Shown here: one piece after another, positions 34,222-44,252 of the stretch
Position numbering within the stretch: the stretch's first letter is position 1
How the letters are laid out: the number at the start of each line of letters is the position of its first letter
Origin: Oricola indica
Lineage (GTDB): Bacteria > Pseudomonadota > Alphaproteobacteria > Rhizobiales > Rhizobiaceae
Direction: 5' to 3'
NCBI RefSeq assembly: GCF_019966595.1
Contig: NZ_JAINFJ010000001.1
Coordinates: 1,090,057-1,154,056 of the forward strand
Length of the DNA: 64,000 nucleotides
The notes under the pieces: model-generated
Told to the model about the DNA's origin: nothing
The model's input: only the letters and a program-made list of their open reading frames with translations
The model's database searches: none
Program-made: the position numbers and the translations under genes

Positions 34222-35673
34222 TCAGTGAACAAGAATGTTGCGGAACTGCCACGGATCAGACGTGTCGATGTCCTCCGGGAAGAAACCCGGCCGGTCGGAT
34301 AGCGGCGTCCAGTCGGAGTAATAGCCTTTCACCGGGCCAAGATAGGGCAATTGCACTTCAAGGCACCGCCGGTAGTCCATTTCGTCGGCTTCCACGATGC
34401 CGGCTTCCGGGTTTTCGAGCGCCCACACCATGCCGGCCAACACAGCCGAGGTGACCTGCAGGCCGGTCGCGTTCTGATAGGGCGCGATCTCCCGCGTTTC
34501 CTCGACCGAAAGCTGCGATCCGAACCAGTAGGCATTTTTATTGTGGCCGTAGAGAAGCACGCCCAACTCGTCGATACCATCGACAAGCTGGTCCTCCTCC
34601 ATCACCTCGAATCGCGATTGCGCCTTGCCGGCCTGTCCGAACATTTCGTGCAGCGACAGCACCGCATTGTTGCAGGGATGATAGGCGTAATGACAGGTCG
34701 GCCTGAACGTGACCTCGCCCTTCCGGTTGTGCGCCGTGAAGAAATCCGAAATCGAAATCGCCTCGTTATGCGTGACGAGAAAACCGTATTGCGGGCCTGG
34801 CGTGGGGCACCAGGTGCGCACGCGCGTCGCGGCGCCCGGCTGGTCGAGCCAGATCGCGGCCTTGCAGCCCTTCTTGTGTTTGCGGGCATTCTTCGGCTTC
34901 CAGGTTTCGTGCGTGCCCCAGCCGAGTTCGGCCGGCTGCAGGCCCTCCGCGACGAAGCCTTCGACCGACCATGTGTTGGAGAAGACGTCCGGTTCCTTCG
35001 GTGTCTTGGAGCGTTGCGTATCGCGCTCCGCGATGTGGATACCCTTCACGCCGACCTTTTTCATCAGCTTCGCCCAGCCTTCGCGGTCCTCCGGCTTGGG
35101 CTCCGTGAATTCCAGACCGCTGTCCTTGGCGAGATTGACGAGCGCCTGCTTGACGAACCAGGACACCATGCCCGGATTGGCCCCGCAACAGGAGACGGCC
35201 GTGGTGCCGCCGGGGTTCTTTTTCTTCTCCCGGCGAACGGTCTCGCGAAGGGCGTAGTTGGTGCGCGTGGAGTTGTCGGCCTTTTCGTCGAAATAGAAGC
35301 CGAGCCACGGCTCCACGACGGTGTCGATATAGAGAACGCCCAGCTTGCGGCAGTATTTCATGATGTCGAGCGACGACGTGTCGACGGAAAGGTTGACGCA
35401 GAAGCCACGACCTTCGCCTTCTGTCAGAAGCGGCCCGAGAACTTCCTTGTAATTGTCTTCGTTGAGCGCCACCTGAACGTGACGCAACCCGTGCCGCTCC
35501 ATCAGGGCGCGGTCGGCTTCGATGTCGCGCGGCTCGATGACGGTGAAGCGATCCTTATCATAGGAGAAATGCCGTTCGATCAACGGCACCGTGCCACGCC
35601 CGATAGAGCCAAAGCCGATCATCACGACCGGTCCCGTGATTTCGCCGTATACGGGCCAGGTTTCACTCGCCAT
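34222..35673 (-). CDS. hss: Homospermidine synthase
   Basis: 483 aa. The second ATG (35673) has the better-placed GGAG; an ATG at 35682 would add three residues. The N-terminal dinucleotide fold reads VVMIGFGSIGRGTVPLIERHF. Conserved active-site segments include YIDTVVEPWLGFYFD, SCCGANPGMVSWFVKQAL and NEAISISDFF. The enzyme uses NAD to join two putrescines, or putrescine and spermidine, into homospermidine, a main polyamine of rhizobia. It is divergent from ilvD. Confidence 0.95.
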   Translation of the reverse strand: MASETWPVYGEITGPVVMIGFGSIGRGTVPLIERHFSYDKDRFTVIEPRDIEADRALMERHGLRHVQVALNEDNYKEVLGPLLTEGEGRGFCVNLSVDTSSLDIMKYCRKLGVLYIDTVVEPWLGFYFDEKADNSTRTNYALRETVRREKKKNPGGTTAVSCCGANPGMVSWFVKQALVNLAKDSGLEFTEPKPEDREGWAKLMKKVGVKGIHIAERDTQRSKTPKEPDVFSNTWSVEGFVAEGLQPAELGWGTHETWKPKNARKHKKGCKAAIWLDQPGAATRVRTWCPTPGPQYGFLVTHNEAISISDFFTAHNRKGEVTFRPTCHYAYHPCNNAVLSLHEMFGQAGKAQSRFEVMEEDQLVDGIDELGVLLYGHNKNAYWFGSQLSVEETREIAPYQNATGLQVTSAVLAGMVWALENPEAGIVEADEMDYRRCLEVQLPYLGPVKGYYSDWTPLSDRPGFFPEDIDTSDPWQFRNILVH

Positions 35674-35864
35674 CCGAACCATTCTCCAACTCTTGCAAAG
35701 CCTCTTGATGGACTGCCGCTAAACCACACCAGACTGTCATAATAAAGGGAAAAGGCCGTCGCCCGGTTTGGTTCCGCCCCGCGAATACCAACAGCAGGGC
35801 TTTCTGAAACGGCAAATCCGCGCTATTTGCCCCCGACAATCAAACGCAGGAACAGGATATCGAC

Positions 35865-37700
35865 ATGCCCGCCTATCGTTCACGCACAACCACCCACGGC
35901 CGCAACATGGCCGGCGCCCGCGGACTGTGGCGCGCCACGGGCATGAAGGACGGCGACTTCGGCAAACCGATCATTGCGGTCGTCAACTCCTTCACGCAGT
36001 TCGTGCCCGGCCACGTCCACCTCAAGGACATGGGCCAGTTGGTCGCCCGCGAAATCGAGGCGGCCGGTGGTGTTGCCAAGGAATTCAACACGATCGCGGT
36101 CGATGACGGCATCGCCATGGGCCATGACGGCATGCTCTATTCACTGCCGAGCCGCGAGATCATCGCCGACTCGGTCGAATACATGGTCAATGCGCATTGC
36201 GCTGACGCGATGGTCTGCATCTCCAACTGCGACAAGATCACGCCCGGCATGCTGAATGCGGCAATGCGCCTCAACATCCCGGCCGTTTTCGTCTCCGGCG
36301 GCCCCATGGAAGCGGGCAAGGTCGTTTTGAATGGCAAGACCAAGGCGCTCGACCTAATCGACGCCATGGTCGCCGCCGCCGACGACAAGGTGACAGACGA
36401 CGAGGTCCAGGCCATCGAGCGCTCCGCCTGTCCGACCTGCGGGTCGTGTTCGGGCATGTTTACCGCCAACTCGATGAACTGCCTCACCGAGGCGTTGGGC
36501 CTGTCGCTTCCGGGTAACGGCTCGACGCTTGCCACGCATGCCGATCGCAAGCGGCTTTTCGTCGAGGCCGGGCATCTGATCGTGGATATCGCCCGCCGCT
36601 ACTACGAGCAGGAGGACGACAGCGTCCTGCCGCGCAATATCGCCTCAAAAGCGGCCTTCGAAAATGCCATGGCGCTCGATATCGCTATGGGCGGATCGAC
36701 CAACACGGTGCTGCACATCCTGGCCGCCGCCCATGAGGGCGAGGTGGACTTCACGCTCGACGATATCGACCGTCTGTCGCGAAATGTCCCGTGCCTTTCC
36801 AAAGTGGCGCCGGCCAAGGCCGACGTTCACATGGAGGATGTCCACCGCGCGGGCGGCATCATGCGCATCCTCGGCGAACTCGACCGCGGCGAATTGATCA
36901 ATCGCGACTGCCCGACCGTCCATTCGGCAACGATAGGCGACGCACTCGACCGCTGGGACATCAGACGCACCAATAGCGAAGACGTGCGCACCTTCTTTAG
37001 CGCCGCGCCGGGCGGCGTGCCGACCCAGGTCGCTTTCAGCCAGGAAGCGCGCTGGAAAGATCTGGATACCGACAGCGAGAAAGGCGTCATCCGCTCGGTC
37101 GAGCATCCGTTCTCCAAGGATGGCGGCCTCGCCGTCCTGAAAGGCAACATCGCGCTCGACGGCTGTATCGTGAAGACGGCCGGCGTCGATGAGTCGATCC
37201 TGAAATTCACCGGTCCGGCCCGCGTCTTCGAAAGCCAGGATGCGGCGGTCAAGGCGATCCTCTCGAACGAGATCAAGGCCGGCGATGTCGTGGTCATCAT
37301 CTATGAAGGCCCGAAGGGTGGCCCCGGTATGCAGGAGATGCTGTATCCGACAAGCTATCTGAAGTCGAAGGGCCTCGGAAAGGCCTGCGCGCTGATCACC
37401 GACGGGCGTTTCTCGGGCGGAACGTCCGGTCTCTCCATCGGCCACGCCTCGCCGGAAGCGGCGAATGGCGGCGCGATCGGTCTGGTGCGCGAAGGCGACA
37501 CGATCGAGATCGACATCCCCAACCGCACGATCAATCTCGCGGTTTCGGACGCCGAACTGGACAAGCGCCGCAGCGAGCAGGACGCCACCGGCTGGAAGCC
37601 TTCGGCACCGCGCAAGCGCAACGTCACGACGGCGCTCAAGGCCTATGCCGCCTTTGCCGCTTCCGCCGACAAGGGCGCGGTTCGCATCCTGCCGGAGTGA
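35865..37700 (+). CDS. ilvD: Dihydroxyacid dehydratase
   Basis: 611 aa. It has the Fe-S cluster cysteines in [11 protein letters not shown] and [24 protein letters not shown], with the GNGS motif, GGSTNTVLH and the C-terminal [21 protein letters not shown] loop. It dehydrates 2,3-dihydroxy-isovalerate and 2,3-dihydroxy-3-methylvalerate in valine/isoleucine and pantothenate synthesis. The length and the complete Cys set indicate an active 2Fe-2S or 4Fe-4S enzyme. A terminator follows. Confidence 0.97.
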   Translation: MPAYRSRTTTHGRNMAGARGLWRATGMKDGDFGKPIIAVVNSFTQFVPGHVHLKDMGQLVAREIEAAGGVAKEFNTIAVDDGIAMGHDGMLYSLPSREIIADSVEYMVNAHCADAMVCISNCDKITPGMLNAAMRLNIPAVFVSGGPMEAGKVVLNGKTKALDLIDAMVAAADDKVTDDEVQAIERSACPTCGSCSGMFTANSMNCLTEALGLSLPGNGSTLATHADRKRLFVEAGHLIVDIARRYYEQEDDSVLPRNIASKAAFENAMALDIAMGGSTNTVLHILAAAHEGEVDFTLDDIDRLSRNVPCLSKVAPAKADVHMEDVHRAGGIMRILGELDRGELINRDCPTVHSATIGDALDRWDIRRTNSEDVRTFFSAAPGGVPTQVAFSQEARWKDLDTDSEKGVIRSVEHPFSKDGGLAVLKGNIALDGCIVKTAGVDESILKFTGPARVFESQDAAVKAILSNEIKAGDVVVIIYEGPKGGPGMQEMLYPTSYLKSKGLGKACALITDGRFSGGTSGLSIGHASPEAANGGAIGLVREGDTIEIDIPNRTINLAVSDAELDKRRSEQDATGWKPSAPRKRNVTTALKAYAAFAASADKGAVRILPE

Positions 37701-37722
37701 TCGTCCCCGCAGAAACGGAAAG

Positions 37723-37750
37723 AGGCCGGCCCTCACGGAGCCGGCCTTTT
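37723..37750 (+). terminator. Rho-independent terminator of ilvD
   Basis: GGCCGGC-CCTCACGGA-GCCGGCC followed by TTTTCTTT, 23 bases after the ilvD stop and abutting the convergent DUF3445 stop at 37753. Confidence 0.85.
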
Positions 37751-37752
37751 CT

Positions 37753-38673
37753 TTACCCGCTCGCCTGTTCGCGTAGCCACCCGACGAGCCGTTCGCGGCC
37801 TTCCGCGAGCCCCTTGTAGGCAAGCTGCTTGGCATTCAGCGCCGCGAGCTGCTTCTCCAACCCGCTAGCAAGATCCTGTCCTCCGGGATGGCGCGGAAGA
37901 ACCGACAGCGGGTCGAGATGGATGCGGATCGTGAACAGGATGTCGCCCGAGACCGGCATCTTGCGCAGCGTCTGGCGTTCCACCCTCAGATAGACGGTTT
38001 CGACCGGTTGTCCGGCGAGGAAGCCGCCCTGTCCCTCGGTCGCCTCGTCACGCTGGTTCTTCGAGCGCGGATGATACAGATCGGCGTTTTCCTGCAACGA
38101 CCAGTTCATCCGCTCGACGGGCAACTCGACCTTGAGGCTGTCGAAGATTCGTTCGATCAGTCCGGCCGTGCGCGTGCCCGGCCCGAAAGCCGGAACGGTG
38201 GTGTGGATAATCTGGAGCGGCCTGTCGAATTTCTCCGCCAGTGACCATGACGAGGGAAAACAGAGCGACGCCGCGACGAGCCGCCATCCGTCGTCGAATT
38301 TGCGCATCAGCACCAGATCTTCCGGCACCAGCATAGATGCAGTCCTCAGCGGCGCCGGATCGTCGGGATCGAGGCGCACGCGGCGGCGCCCGTCGCCAAT
38401 GACCAGTTCCGAGCCTTCATGGCGATAGGCGGCCGGAAAGCGATCCGGCAGGTAGCGGACGAGTGCATCGAGCACTTCGCCTTGCGCCGCGACCGTATCG
38501 GAACGCGCCATGAAGACACGTTCCGGAACGCTTGCGAAAAGCCGTTCCTTCTCGACGAGATAGGTTTCGAGGTCATCTTCCGGCTCGATCCAGTCGTTCA
38601 CATCGAACGGCTTCAGCCCGATCGTGAACGGCGTTGCCGAACCGTCATAGGGCGTATGGACCGGCCTCGTCAC
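37753..38673 (-). CDS. DUF3445 family protein (heme-dependent oxidative N-demethylase-like)
   Basis: 306 aa from GTG 38673, with GAGG 8 bases upstream; the longer in-frame extension overlaps pepF and is rejected. The family pattern is seen in TPYDGSATPFTIGLKPFDVNDWIEPEDD, ERVFMARSDT, LMRKFDDGWRLVAASLCFPSSWSLAEKFDRPL and RMNWSLQENADLYHP. DUF3445 includes heme- and ferredoxin-using N-demethylases of dimethylamine type, but the substrate here is unknown. It starts 10 bases after pepF ends, so the two are co-transcribed. Confidence 0.82.
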   Translation of the reverse strand: MTRPVHTPYDGSATPFTIGLKPFDVNDWIEPEDDLETYLVEKERLFASVPERVFMARSDTVAAQGEVLDALVRYLPDRFPAAYRHEGSELVIGDGRRRVRLDPDDPAPLRTASMLVPEDLVLMRKFDDGWRLVAASLCFPSSWSLAEKFDRPLQIIHTTVPAFGPGTRTAGLIERIFDSLKVELPVERMNWSLQENADLYHPRSKNQRDEATEGQGGFLAGQPVETVYLRVERQTLRKMPVSGDILFTIRIHLDPLSVLPRHPGGQDLASGLEKQLAALNAKQLAYKGLAEGRERLVGWLREQASG

Positions 38674-38683
38674 CCTGTCGGCC

Positions 38684-40528
38684 TCACGCGTCGGTTGCTT
38701 CCAGTTCGTCGATGATGCCCTCGATGACCGCCAGGCCCCTGGACCAGAAAGCCGGGTCCGATGCGTCGAGCCCGAAAGGCGCCAGCAGCTCCGAATGGTG
38801 TTTGGTGCCGCCGGCACGAAGCATGTCGAAATACTTCGCCTGGAAGCCGGATTCGGCGTCCTGGTAGACCGCGTAGAGCGAGTTCACGAGGCAATCGCCG
38901 AACGCATAGGCATAGACATAGAAAGGCGAGTGGATGAAATGCGGAATGTAGGTCCAGAAGGTCTCGTAGCCCGCCGGCAAACGGATGGCCGGCCCGAGGC
39001 TCTCGCCTTGCACGCTCATCCACAACTCTCCGATCTGGTCGGAAGTCAGTTCGCCGTTTCGCCGTTCCGTGTGGACCTTGCGCTCGAACTGGTAGAAGGC
39101 GATCTGGCGGATGACCGTGTTGATCATGTCTTCCGCTTTCTGCGCCAGCATTGCCTTGCGCTCACGCTTTTCGCTGGTGCTGTCGAGCATGGACCGGAAG
39201 GTTAGCATCTCGCCGAACACCGATGCCGTCTCCGCCAACGTCAGTGGCGTCTGCGCCATCAGCGCGCCCTGTTCGCCGGCGAGCACCTGATGCACGCCAT
39301 GCCCGAGTTCATGGGCGAGCGTCATCACGTCGCGCGGCTTGCCCATGTAGTTCAGCAGCACATAGGGATGGGCGGACGGCACGGTCGGGTGCGCGAAGGC
39401 GCCCGGCGCCTTGCCCGGACGCGCCGGCGCGTCGATCCACGACTTGTCGAAGAAGCGGCGCGCGATATCCGCCATCTCGGGCGAAAACGCCCCATAGGCC
39501 GAAAGCACGGTGTTTCGGGCGTCTTCCCAGCCGATTGTCGCCTGCGGCGTTTCGGGCAGAGGCGCGTTGCGGTCCCAGGCTTCAAGCACGTCGAGCCCGA
39601 GCCATTTCGCCTTCATCGCGTAGTAGCGGTGTGAAATGCGCGGATAGGCATCGCGCACTGCCTCCGTCAGCGCATCGACAACCTCGCGTTCGACACGATT
39701 GGCGAGGTGCCGGCTGTCGGCGATATCCTGGAAGCCGCGCCAGCGGTCTGAAATCTCCTTGTCCTTCGCGAGCGTGTTGGTGATCAACGTGAAGGTCGAC
39801 AGGTTCTTGCCGAAGGTCTCCGTCAGGGCGCGGAAGCCCTTTTCGCGCCGCGCCCGGTCATGATCCTGCAAGAGATTGAGCGTCGACTCGATCGCAAGCT
39901 CCTCAACATCCACATTGAAGCGAAGCGCCGTCATCGTCTCGTCGAAGAGCCGGTTGAAAGCGCCGCGTCCCGTCAGCGACTTCTCATGGAACAATTGCTC
40001 GACGCGATCCTCAAGCTGATAGGGCTTTTCCTTGCGAAGATCCTCCACCCACGGCCGGTAATGCGCCAGCAAATCGTCCTCGGAAAGGGTGCGCTCCAGC
40101 GCTTCGTCCTCGATCCGGTTCAGCTCCAGCGCGAAGAACAGAAGGTTCGAACTGATGTCGGTGAGCTGCTGCTGCATGTCGCCGTAGAACTTGGCCTTGG
40201 CCGGATTGGCCGTCTCGCCGGCATAGGTCAGGCTCGCAAACGCCATGATCCGACCGAGCAATTCTTCCAACTGCTCGAATGCGGCGATTGCCTTGCCAAG
40301 CGATCCGTTTCCGGCGGCGAGCGACAGCTTGCCTTTCCATGTATCGGAGAACGCGACCGCCTCGGCGGCGGCGCGTTCCAGATCGTCCTTCAGTTCCGGC
40401 GCATCGATCGAGGGATAGAGATCGCCGAGGTTCCATTCCGGCAGATCGCCGAACTGTGCCGCTGCCGCGCCCTCGGCGGGTGATCGACTCGCGATGTCTT
40501 CCCGCAGAAAGGTCGAATGATGAATCAT
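38684..40528 (-). CDS. pepF: M3-family oligoendopeptidase F
   Basis: 614 aa from ATG 40528 (an ATG at 40543 is possible). The zinc motif HELGHGVHQ with the downstream Glu (TLAETASVFGEM) marks an M3 metallopeptidase, and the N-terminal helical PepF domain covers ~110-200. It degrades short peptides in the cytoplasm. The upstream 155 bases separate it from the divergent sigma-54 regulator. It is followed closely by DUF3445. Confidence 0.94.
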   Translation of the reverse strand: MIHHSTFLREDIASRSPAEGAAAAQFGDLPEWNLGDLYPSIDAPELKDDLERAAAEAVAFSDTWKGKLSLAAGNGSLGKAIAAFEQLEELLGRIMAFASLTYAGETANPAKAKFYGDMQQQLTDISSNLLFFALELNRIEDEALERTLSEDDLLAHYRPWVEDLRKEKPYQLEDRVEQLFHEKSLTGRGAFNRLFDETMTALRFNVDVEELAIESTLNLLQDHDRARREKGFRALTETFGKNLSTFTLITNTLAKDKEISDRWRGFQDIADSRHLANRVEREVVDALTEAVRDAYPRISHRYYAMKAKWLGLDVLEAWDRNAPLPETPQATIGWEDARNTVLSAYGAFSPEMADIARRFFDKSWIDAPARPGKAPGAFAHPTVPSAHPYVLLNYMGKPRDVMTLAHELGHGVHQVLAGEQGALMAQTPLTLAETASVFGEMLTFRSMLDSTSEKRERKAMLAQKAEDMINTVIRQIAFYQFERKVHTERRNGELTSDQIGELWMSVQGESLGPAIRLPAGYETFWTYIPHFIHSPFYVYAYAFGDCLVNSLYAVYQDAESGFQAKYFDMLRAGGTKHHSELLAPFGLDASDPAFWSRGLAVIEGIIDELEATDA

Positions 40529-40687
40529 GGATCTGCCCCGCATGTCCGCCGGCAAATGCCCGGCGATCGTTAAACTTTGACCGGCAGGCTTAGCCCGCCC
40601 TTGAGATATATGTGCCAACCTGGCGCACAGGAGAAAATCCGGGTGCCTGCTACCGGAACATACTAAAGGTACGAAGCCATTCAAGCG

Positions 40688-42190
40688 ATGAGTGCGCATA
40701 TCCTCATAGCCGATGACGATCCCGTCCAGCGCCGCCTGATCGAGGCTGCGGTTGGACGCCTCGGCTATTCGTCCAGCGTGGTCGATGGCGGCGCAAAGGC
40801 CCTCGACGCCATCACCGATCCGGACGCGCAAATCGACGCCATCCTGCTCGACCTCGTCATGCCGGATATCGATGGCCTTACCATCATGCGCGCGATGCGC
40901 GAGCGCGACATTGAAACCCCCGTCATCGTTCTGACCGCGCAGGGCGGCATCGATGTGGTCATCTCCGCGATGCGGGCCGGCGCATTCGATTTCCTCGTCA
41001 AGCCGGTCTCGCCCGAACGGCTGAAAAGCGCGCTCGAAGCCGCGATCAAGGTCAAGACGCGCCAGACCCGTGACGCGGGCGAAAATGGCGCATCCGCCCG
41101 GCACAGGATGATCGCCGGCAGCGAGGCAATGGATCGCGTTCGCGCCCTGATGCGCAAGGCGGCGGCCAGCGACATACCCGTCCTGATCGAGGGCGATTCC
41201 GGTACCGGCAAGGAACTGATCGCCCGCGCGATCCAGGCAGAGAGCATCCGCTCGAACAAGCCTTTCGTCGTCGTCAATTGCGGCGCGATTCCGGAAAATC
41301 TGATCGAGAGCATCCTGTTCGGTCACGAGAAGGGTGCGTTCACCGGCGCGACGGAAAAGCACACCGGTAAATTCGTCGAGGCCAATGGCGGCACCTTGTT
41401 CCTAGACGAGATCGGCGAACTCCCGCTGGAAGCGCAGGTCAAGCTGCTGCGCGCCATCCAGGAAGGTGAAATCGAACCCGTCGGATCGCGCACGATCAGA
41501 AAGGTCGATATCCGTTTCATCTCGGCGACCAATCGCGACCTGATCGCAGCCATCAAGGCCGGGCGGTTCCGCGAGGACCTGTTCTATCGCCTCAATGTCT
41601 TTCCCATTCTGGTGCCCGCTCTTCGCCAGCGCGATACCGACATTCCCCAACTGGTTCATCATTTCATCGAGATGTACAGGCGCGAGCAACGCAGCTTTCG
41701 CGCGCGCGGGATATCGCCGGAAGCGCTGGCGCTGCTCCAGGCCCACGACTGGCCGGGGAACATCAGGCAGCTTCAGAATGCCGTTTTCAGGGCGATGGTC
41801 CTTTGCGACGGCAAGACCCTCCAGGTATCTGATTTCCCGCAGATACAGGCCCAGGTGCACGGCATCGATCCCGAAGAGCTTTCAGGAACCGGCGGCCGGG
41901 AAACACTCGCCTCCACGCCTCCTCTGGACAGCGCCCTGTCCAGCCCCGCCGGCAGCGCGAATTCGGTCTGGCGCGAACCAACGCAACCGGCGGACGTGCT
42001 GCGCATTCTCGACAGCACCGGCAACGTCCGTCCACTGGTCGAACTCGAAGCCGAGGCAATCGCCTTCGCGATCGACCATTACGGCGGTCAGATGAGCGAG
42101 GTCGCCCGCCGGCTCGGAATCGGCCGCTCGACGCTTTATCGCAAGCTCAAGGAATATAATCTCGACCAGGCCGAACTGGCCGCCGAGTAA
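40688..42190 (+). CDS. Sigma-54-dependent response regulator (NtrC family)
   Basis: 500 aa. Receiver (1-125): DDDP pocket, acceptor in [11 protein letters not shown], Lys in [11 protein letters not shown]+ domain (~140-380): Walker [10 protein letters not shown], sigma-54 contact loop GAFTGA in [13 protein letters not shown], Walker [13 protein letters not shown]. Fis-type helix-turn-helix at the end: [20 protein letters not shown]. It activates sigma-54 promoters after phosphorylation. A ~60-residue Ser/Pro/Thr-rich linker precedes the DNA-binding part. No kinase gene is adjacent, so the signal is unknown. Confidence 0.93.
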   Translation: MSAHILIADDDPVQRRLIEAAVGRLGYSSSVVDGGAKALDAITDPDAQIDAILLDLVMPDIDGLTIMRAMRERDIETPVIVLTAQGGIDVVISAMRAGAFDFLVKPVSPERLKSALEAAIKVKTRQTRDAGENGASARHRMIAGSEAMDRVRALMRKAAASDIPVLIEGDSGTGKELIARAIQAESIRSNKPFVVVNCGAIPENLIESILFGHEKGAFTGATEKHTGKFVEANGGTLFLDEIGELPLEAQVKLLRAIQEGEIEPVGSRTIRKVDIRFISATNRDLIAAIKAGRFREDLFYRLNVFPILVPALRQRDTDIPQLVHHFIEMYRREQRSFRARGISPEALALLQAHDWPGNIRQLQNAVFRAMVLCDGKTLQVSDFPQIQAQVHGIDPEELSGTGGRETLASTPPLDSALSSPAGSANSVWREPTQPADVLRILDSTGNVRPLVELEAEAIAFAIDHYGGQMSEVARRLGIGRSTLYRKLKEYNLDQAELAAE

Positions 42191-42408
42191 CCACCCGCCG
42201 CGAATCCAGCAGGTCCCGCCCATTGCACATATGCAATTGGTAACCATGAAGTTTTGCGGGTTTCGACCCGCACTGTCTTGCCATCGTATCACCGCATTTT
42301 CCGATCATCAGGGCCAGATATCGGGGGAACACCGGGGATACGTGGTGCAGATTGCCCTTTCGCAAGGTTTCCGACTGGATTTTGCCGGCTATCGGTGCGA
42401 TCACCACG

Positions 42409-42423
42409 CTAACAAGCGGTTAA
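42409..42423. promoter_or_regulatory. Near-consensus CtrA-type site before the DUF882 gene
   Basis: CTAA-CAAGCGG-TTAA followed by CCATG matches 7 of 8 CtrA positions with exact spacing, 53 bases before the DUF882 start. The rest of the 285-base gap shows only a hairpin near 42254-42271 (TGCGGGT-TTCG-ACCCGCA) without a T run. Confidence 0.35.
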
Positions 42424-42475
42424 CCATGTTTCCGCTAGCCTCCGGGGCGTTGCTGTTTTTACAGGTTGATGTGTT

Positions 42476-44245
42476 TTGAGGTTCCGGAAGACAAATCAGG
42501 CGGCAAGGCCCTGTCGCTGGGTCGCGCGTGCGTTCTGGCACGCGGCGGTCATGTCTTGTCTGGCTTTGCCCCTCATGTTGACGGCATTCGCCGCTGCGCA
42601 GGCCGAAACGCGCACGCTGAAACTCTACTACATTCATACCAAGGAACGCGCCGAGATCACCTTCAAGAAGGACGGGCGCTATATCCAGAGCGGGCTTAAC
42701 AAGCTTAATCGCTTCTTGCGCGACTGGCGCCGTAACGAACCGACGAAGATGGACCCTCAGCTCTTCGACATCATCTGGGAAGCCTATCAGATGTCAGGCG
42801 CAAGGGATTATATCCACGTCGTCTCTGCCTACCGTTCGCCGGCGACCAACGAGATGCTGCGCCGGACCCGCGGCGGTCAGGCCAAGAAAAGCCAGCACAT
42901 GGTCGGCAAGGCGATGGATTTCTATATCCCCGGCGTCAAGCTCTCCAAGCTGCGCGAGATCGGCTTCAAGCTTCAGGGCGGCGGCGTCGGATACTATCCG
43001 AAATCCGGCTCTCCTTTCGTGCATTTCGATACCGGCAGCGTCCGCGCATGGCCACGCATGAGCCGTTCGGAGCTAACCCGGGTATTCCCCAAGGGGGGAA
43101 CCTTGCACCTGCCGCCCGACGGCAAGCCCCTGCCCGGCTACAATCAGGCGCTCGCCGCCTACAAGGAACGCAAGCGCAAGGGCCAGGCGACGGCAATCGT
43201 TTCGGGCGGACGTAGCGGCGGAGGAGGCGGCGGATTGCTGGCCGGCCTTTTCGGCGGCGGCGGAAACGACGACCGTGATGCCGCACCGGCAGCTCCAACG
43301 CCGCGCCGCGCGACACCACAGCCCAGCGCTCCCGCACCGGTTCGCGAAACACCCGGGAGCCTCATGGCGGCGCTGGTCCCGCGCGAAATGCCCTTGCCGC
43401 AATTTGCTCCGCGACCCGAGCCCGCCATTCCGCTCGCCGCAGCCGAAACCGCGGTCGAAAGGCTCGCCGAGGCGCCCGCTGCACCCGTTCCCCCGGCCAA
43501 CATCCCGACGGCAACGGCACTGGTCCAGCCGGACGCCGCCCCGTCGGTTCCGACACCGCGTCCTCGCCCGGGCGTACAGGTCGCCAGCCTGCAGCGCGAA
43601 CCCGCTTCCACGCGCCGCTCCGCCGCCGATATCGAGGCCGCGCTGAACGGCGCGACCAACGCGCGTGCATCTGCCGACGAGGTGGAGGAATTGATCAACT
43701 CGGCGCGCAAGGCCGATCTCGACCTCGCGGCGCTCGATATTCCGCTTCCCACCTCCGCGCCGCGCCCGGAACGGCTTGCGGGCCCGAAAATCGAGGTCGC
43801 CGCGCTTCCCGTACCGCAAAGCCCGCAACGAGCCTCCATCGAAGCCGTCACGCCAGGCGAAAAGGCTGCTCCCGTCTACGACACAGGTGTCGAGACGACC
43901 CTGAAAGCGCCGCGTCCCAGCCTTCACACCGCTTCCACGCAGAACGCAGCCGCCTCCCGGCTCGTACCGGCGGACCAGATCGACCCGGCGCGCTATGGAA
44001 CCTGGACCACGGCACAACTCTCGGTCACCGATCACGGTCGCCTGACGGAACGCCCGGCCTTCATCCAGAACGCGCTGCGCGAAGCGCCGACAACGGTCTA
44101 CACGAAAGGCTTTTCCAGAACCGCCGCCCCCGATCCGCGCCGCTTCTCCGGAAACGCGGTCACCTTCCTCGCCGTGGCGAAATTCCAGGGCGGCAAGGGT
44201 GGCGACGGCCAGCCACTGACGCTGAAGATCCCCGCCACCAACTGA
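42476..44245 (+). CDS. Exported DUF882/M15-like (YcbK-type) peptidase-like protein with long Pro/Ala tail
   Basis: 589 aa. TTG 42476 is taken as start because it gives a full signal peptide (basic start, then AVMSCLALPLMLTAFAAAQA); ATG 42551 would truncate it. Residues ~45-215 form the DUF882 domain with the M15-type zinc ligands in SAYRSPATNEML, SQHMVGKAMDFY and FVHFDTG. The remaining ~370 residues are low-complexity Pro/Ala-rich sequence with a Gly-rich GGGGGLLAGLFGGGG patch, probably extended across the periplasm. A role in cell-wall cutting is inferred. A CtrA-type site may time its expression. Confidence 0.85.
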   Translation: MRFRKTNQAARPCRWVARAFWHAAVMSCLALPLMLTAFAAAQAETRTLKLYYIHTKERAEITFKKDGRYIQSGLNKLNRFLRDWRRNEPTKMDPQLFDIIWEAYQMSGARDYIHVVSAYRSPATNEMLRRTRGGQAKKSQHMVGKAMDFYIPGVKLSKLREIGFKLQGGGVGYYPKSGSPFVHFDTGSVRAWPRMSRSELTRVFPKGGTLHLPPDGKPLPGYNQALAAYKERKRKGQATAIVSGGRSGGGGGGLLAGLFGGGGNDDRDAAPAAPTPRRATPQPSAPAPVRETPGSLMAALVPREMPLPQFAPRPEPAIPLAAAETAVERLAEAPAAPVPPANIPTATALVQPDAAPSVPTPRPRPGVQVASLQREPASTRRSAADIEAALNGATNARASADEVEELINSARKADLDLAALDIPLPTSAPRPERLAGPKIEVAALPVPQSPQRASIEAVTPGEKAAPVYDTGVETTLKAPRPSLHTASTQNAAASRLVPADQIDPARYGTWTTAQLSVTDHGRLTERPAFIQNALREAPTTVYTKGFSRTAAPDPRRFSGNAVTFLAVAKFQGGKGGDGQPLTLKIPATN

Positions 44246-44252
44246 TCCGGGC

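Noticed and set aside
34351..35742. A 463-codon plus-strand frame opposite homospermidine synthase
   Set aside because: Antisense shadow lacking motifs; the minus-strand gene carries clear enzyme signatures.
36645..37835. A 396-codon minus-strand frame opposite ilvD
   Set aside because: Antisense shadow; Arg/Ala/Gly-rich without motifs, while ilvD is complete and certain.
42254..42271. Terminator after the sigma-54 regulator
   Set aside because: The TGCGGGT-TTCG-ACCCGCA hairpin is stable but is not followed by a T run on either strand.
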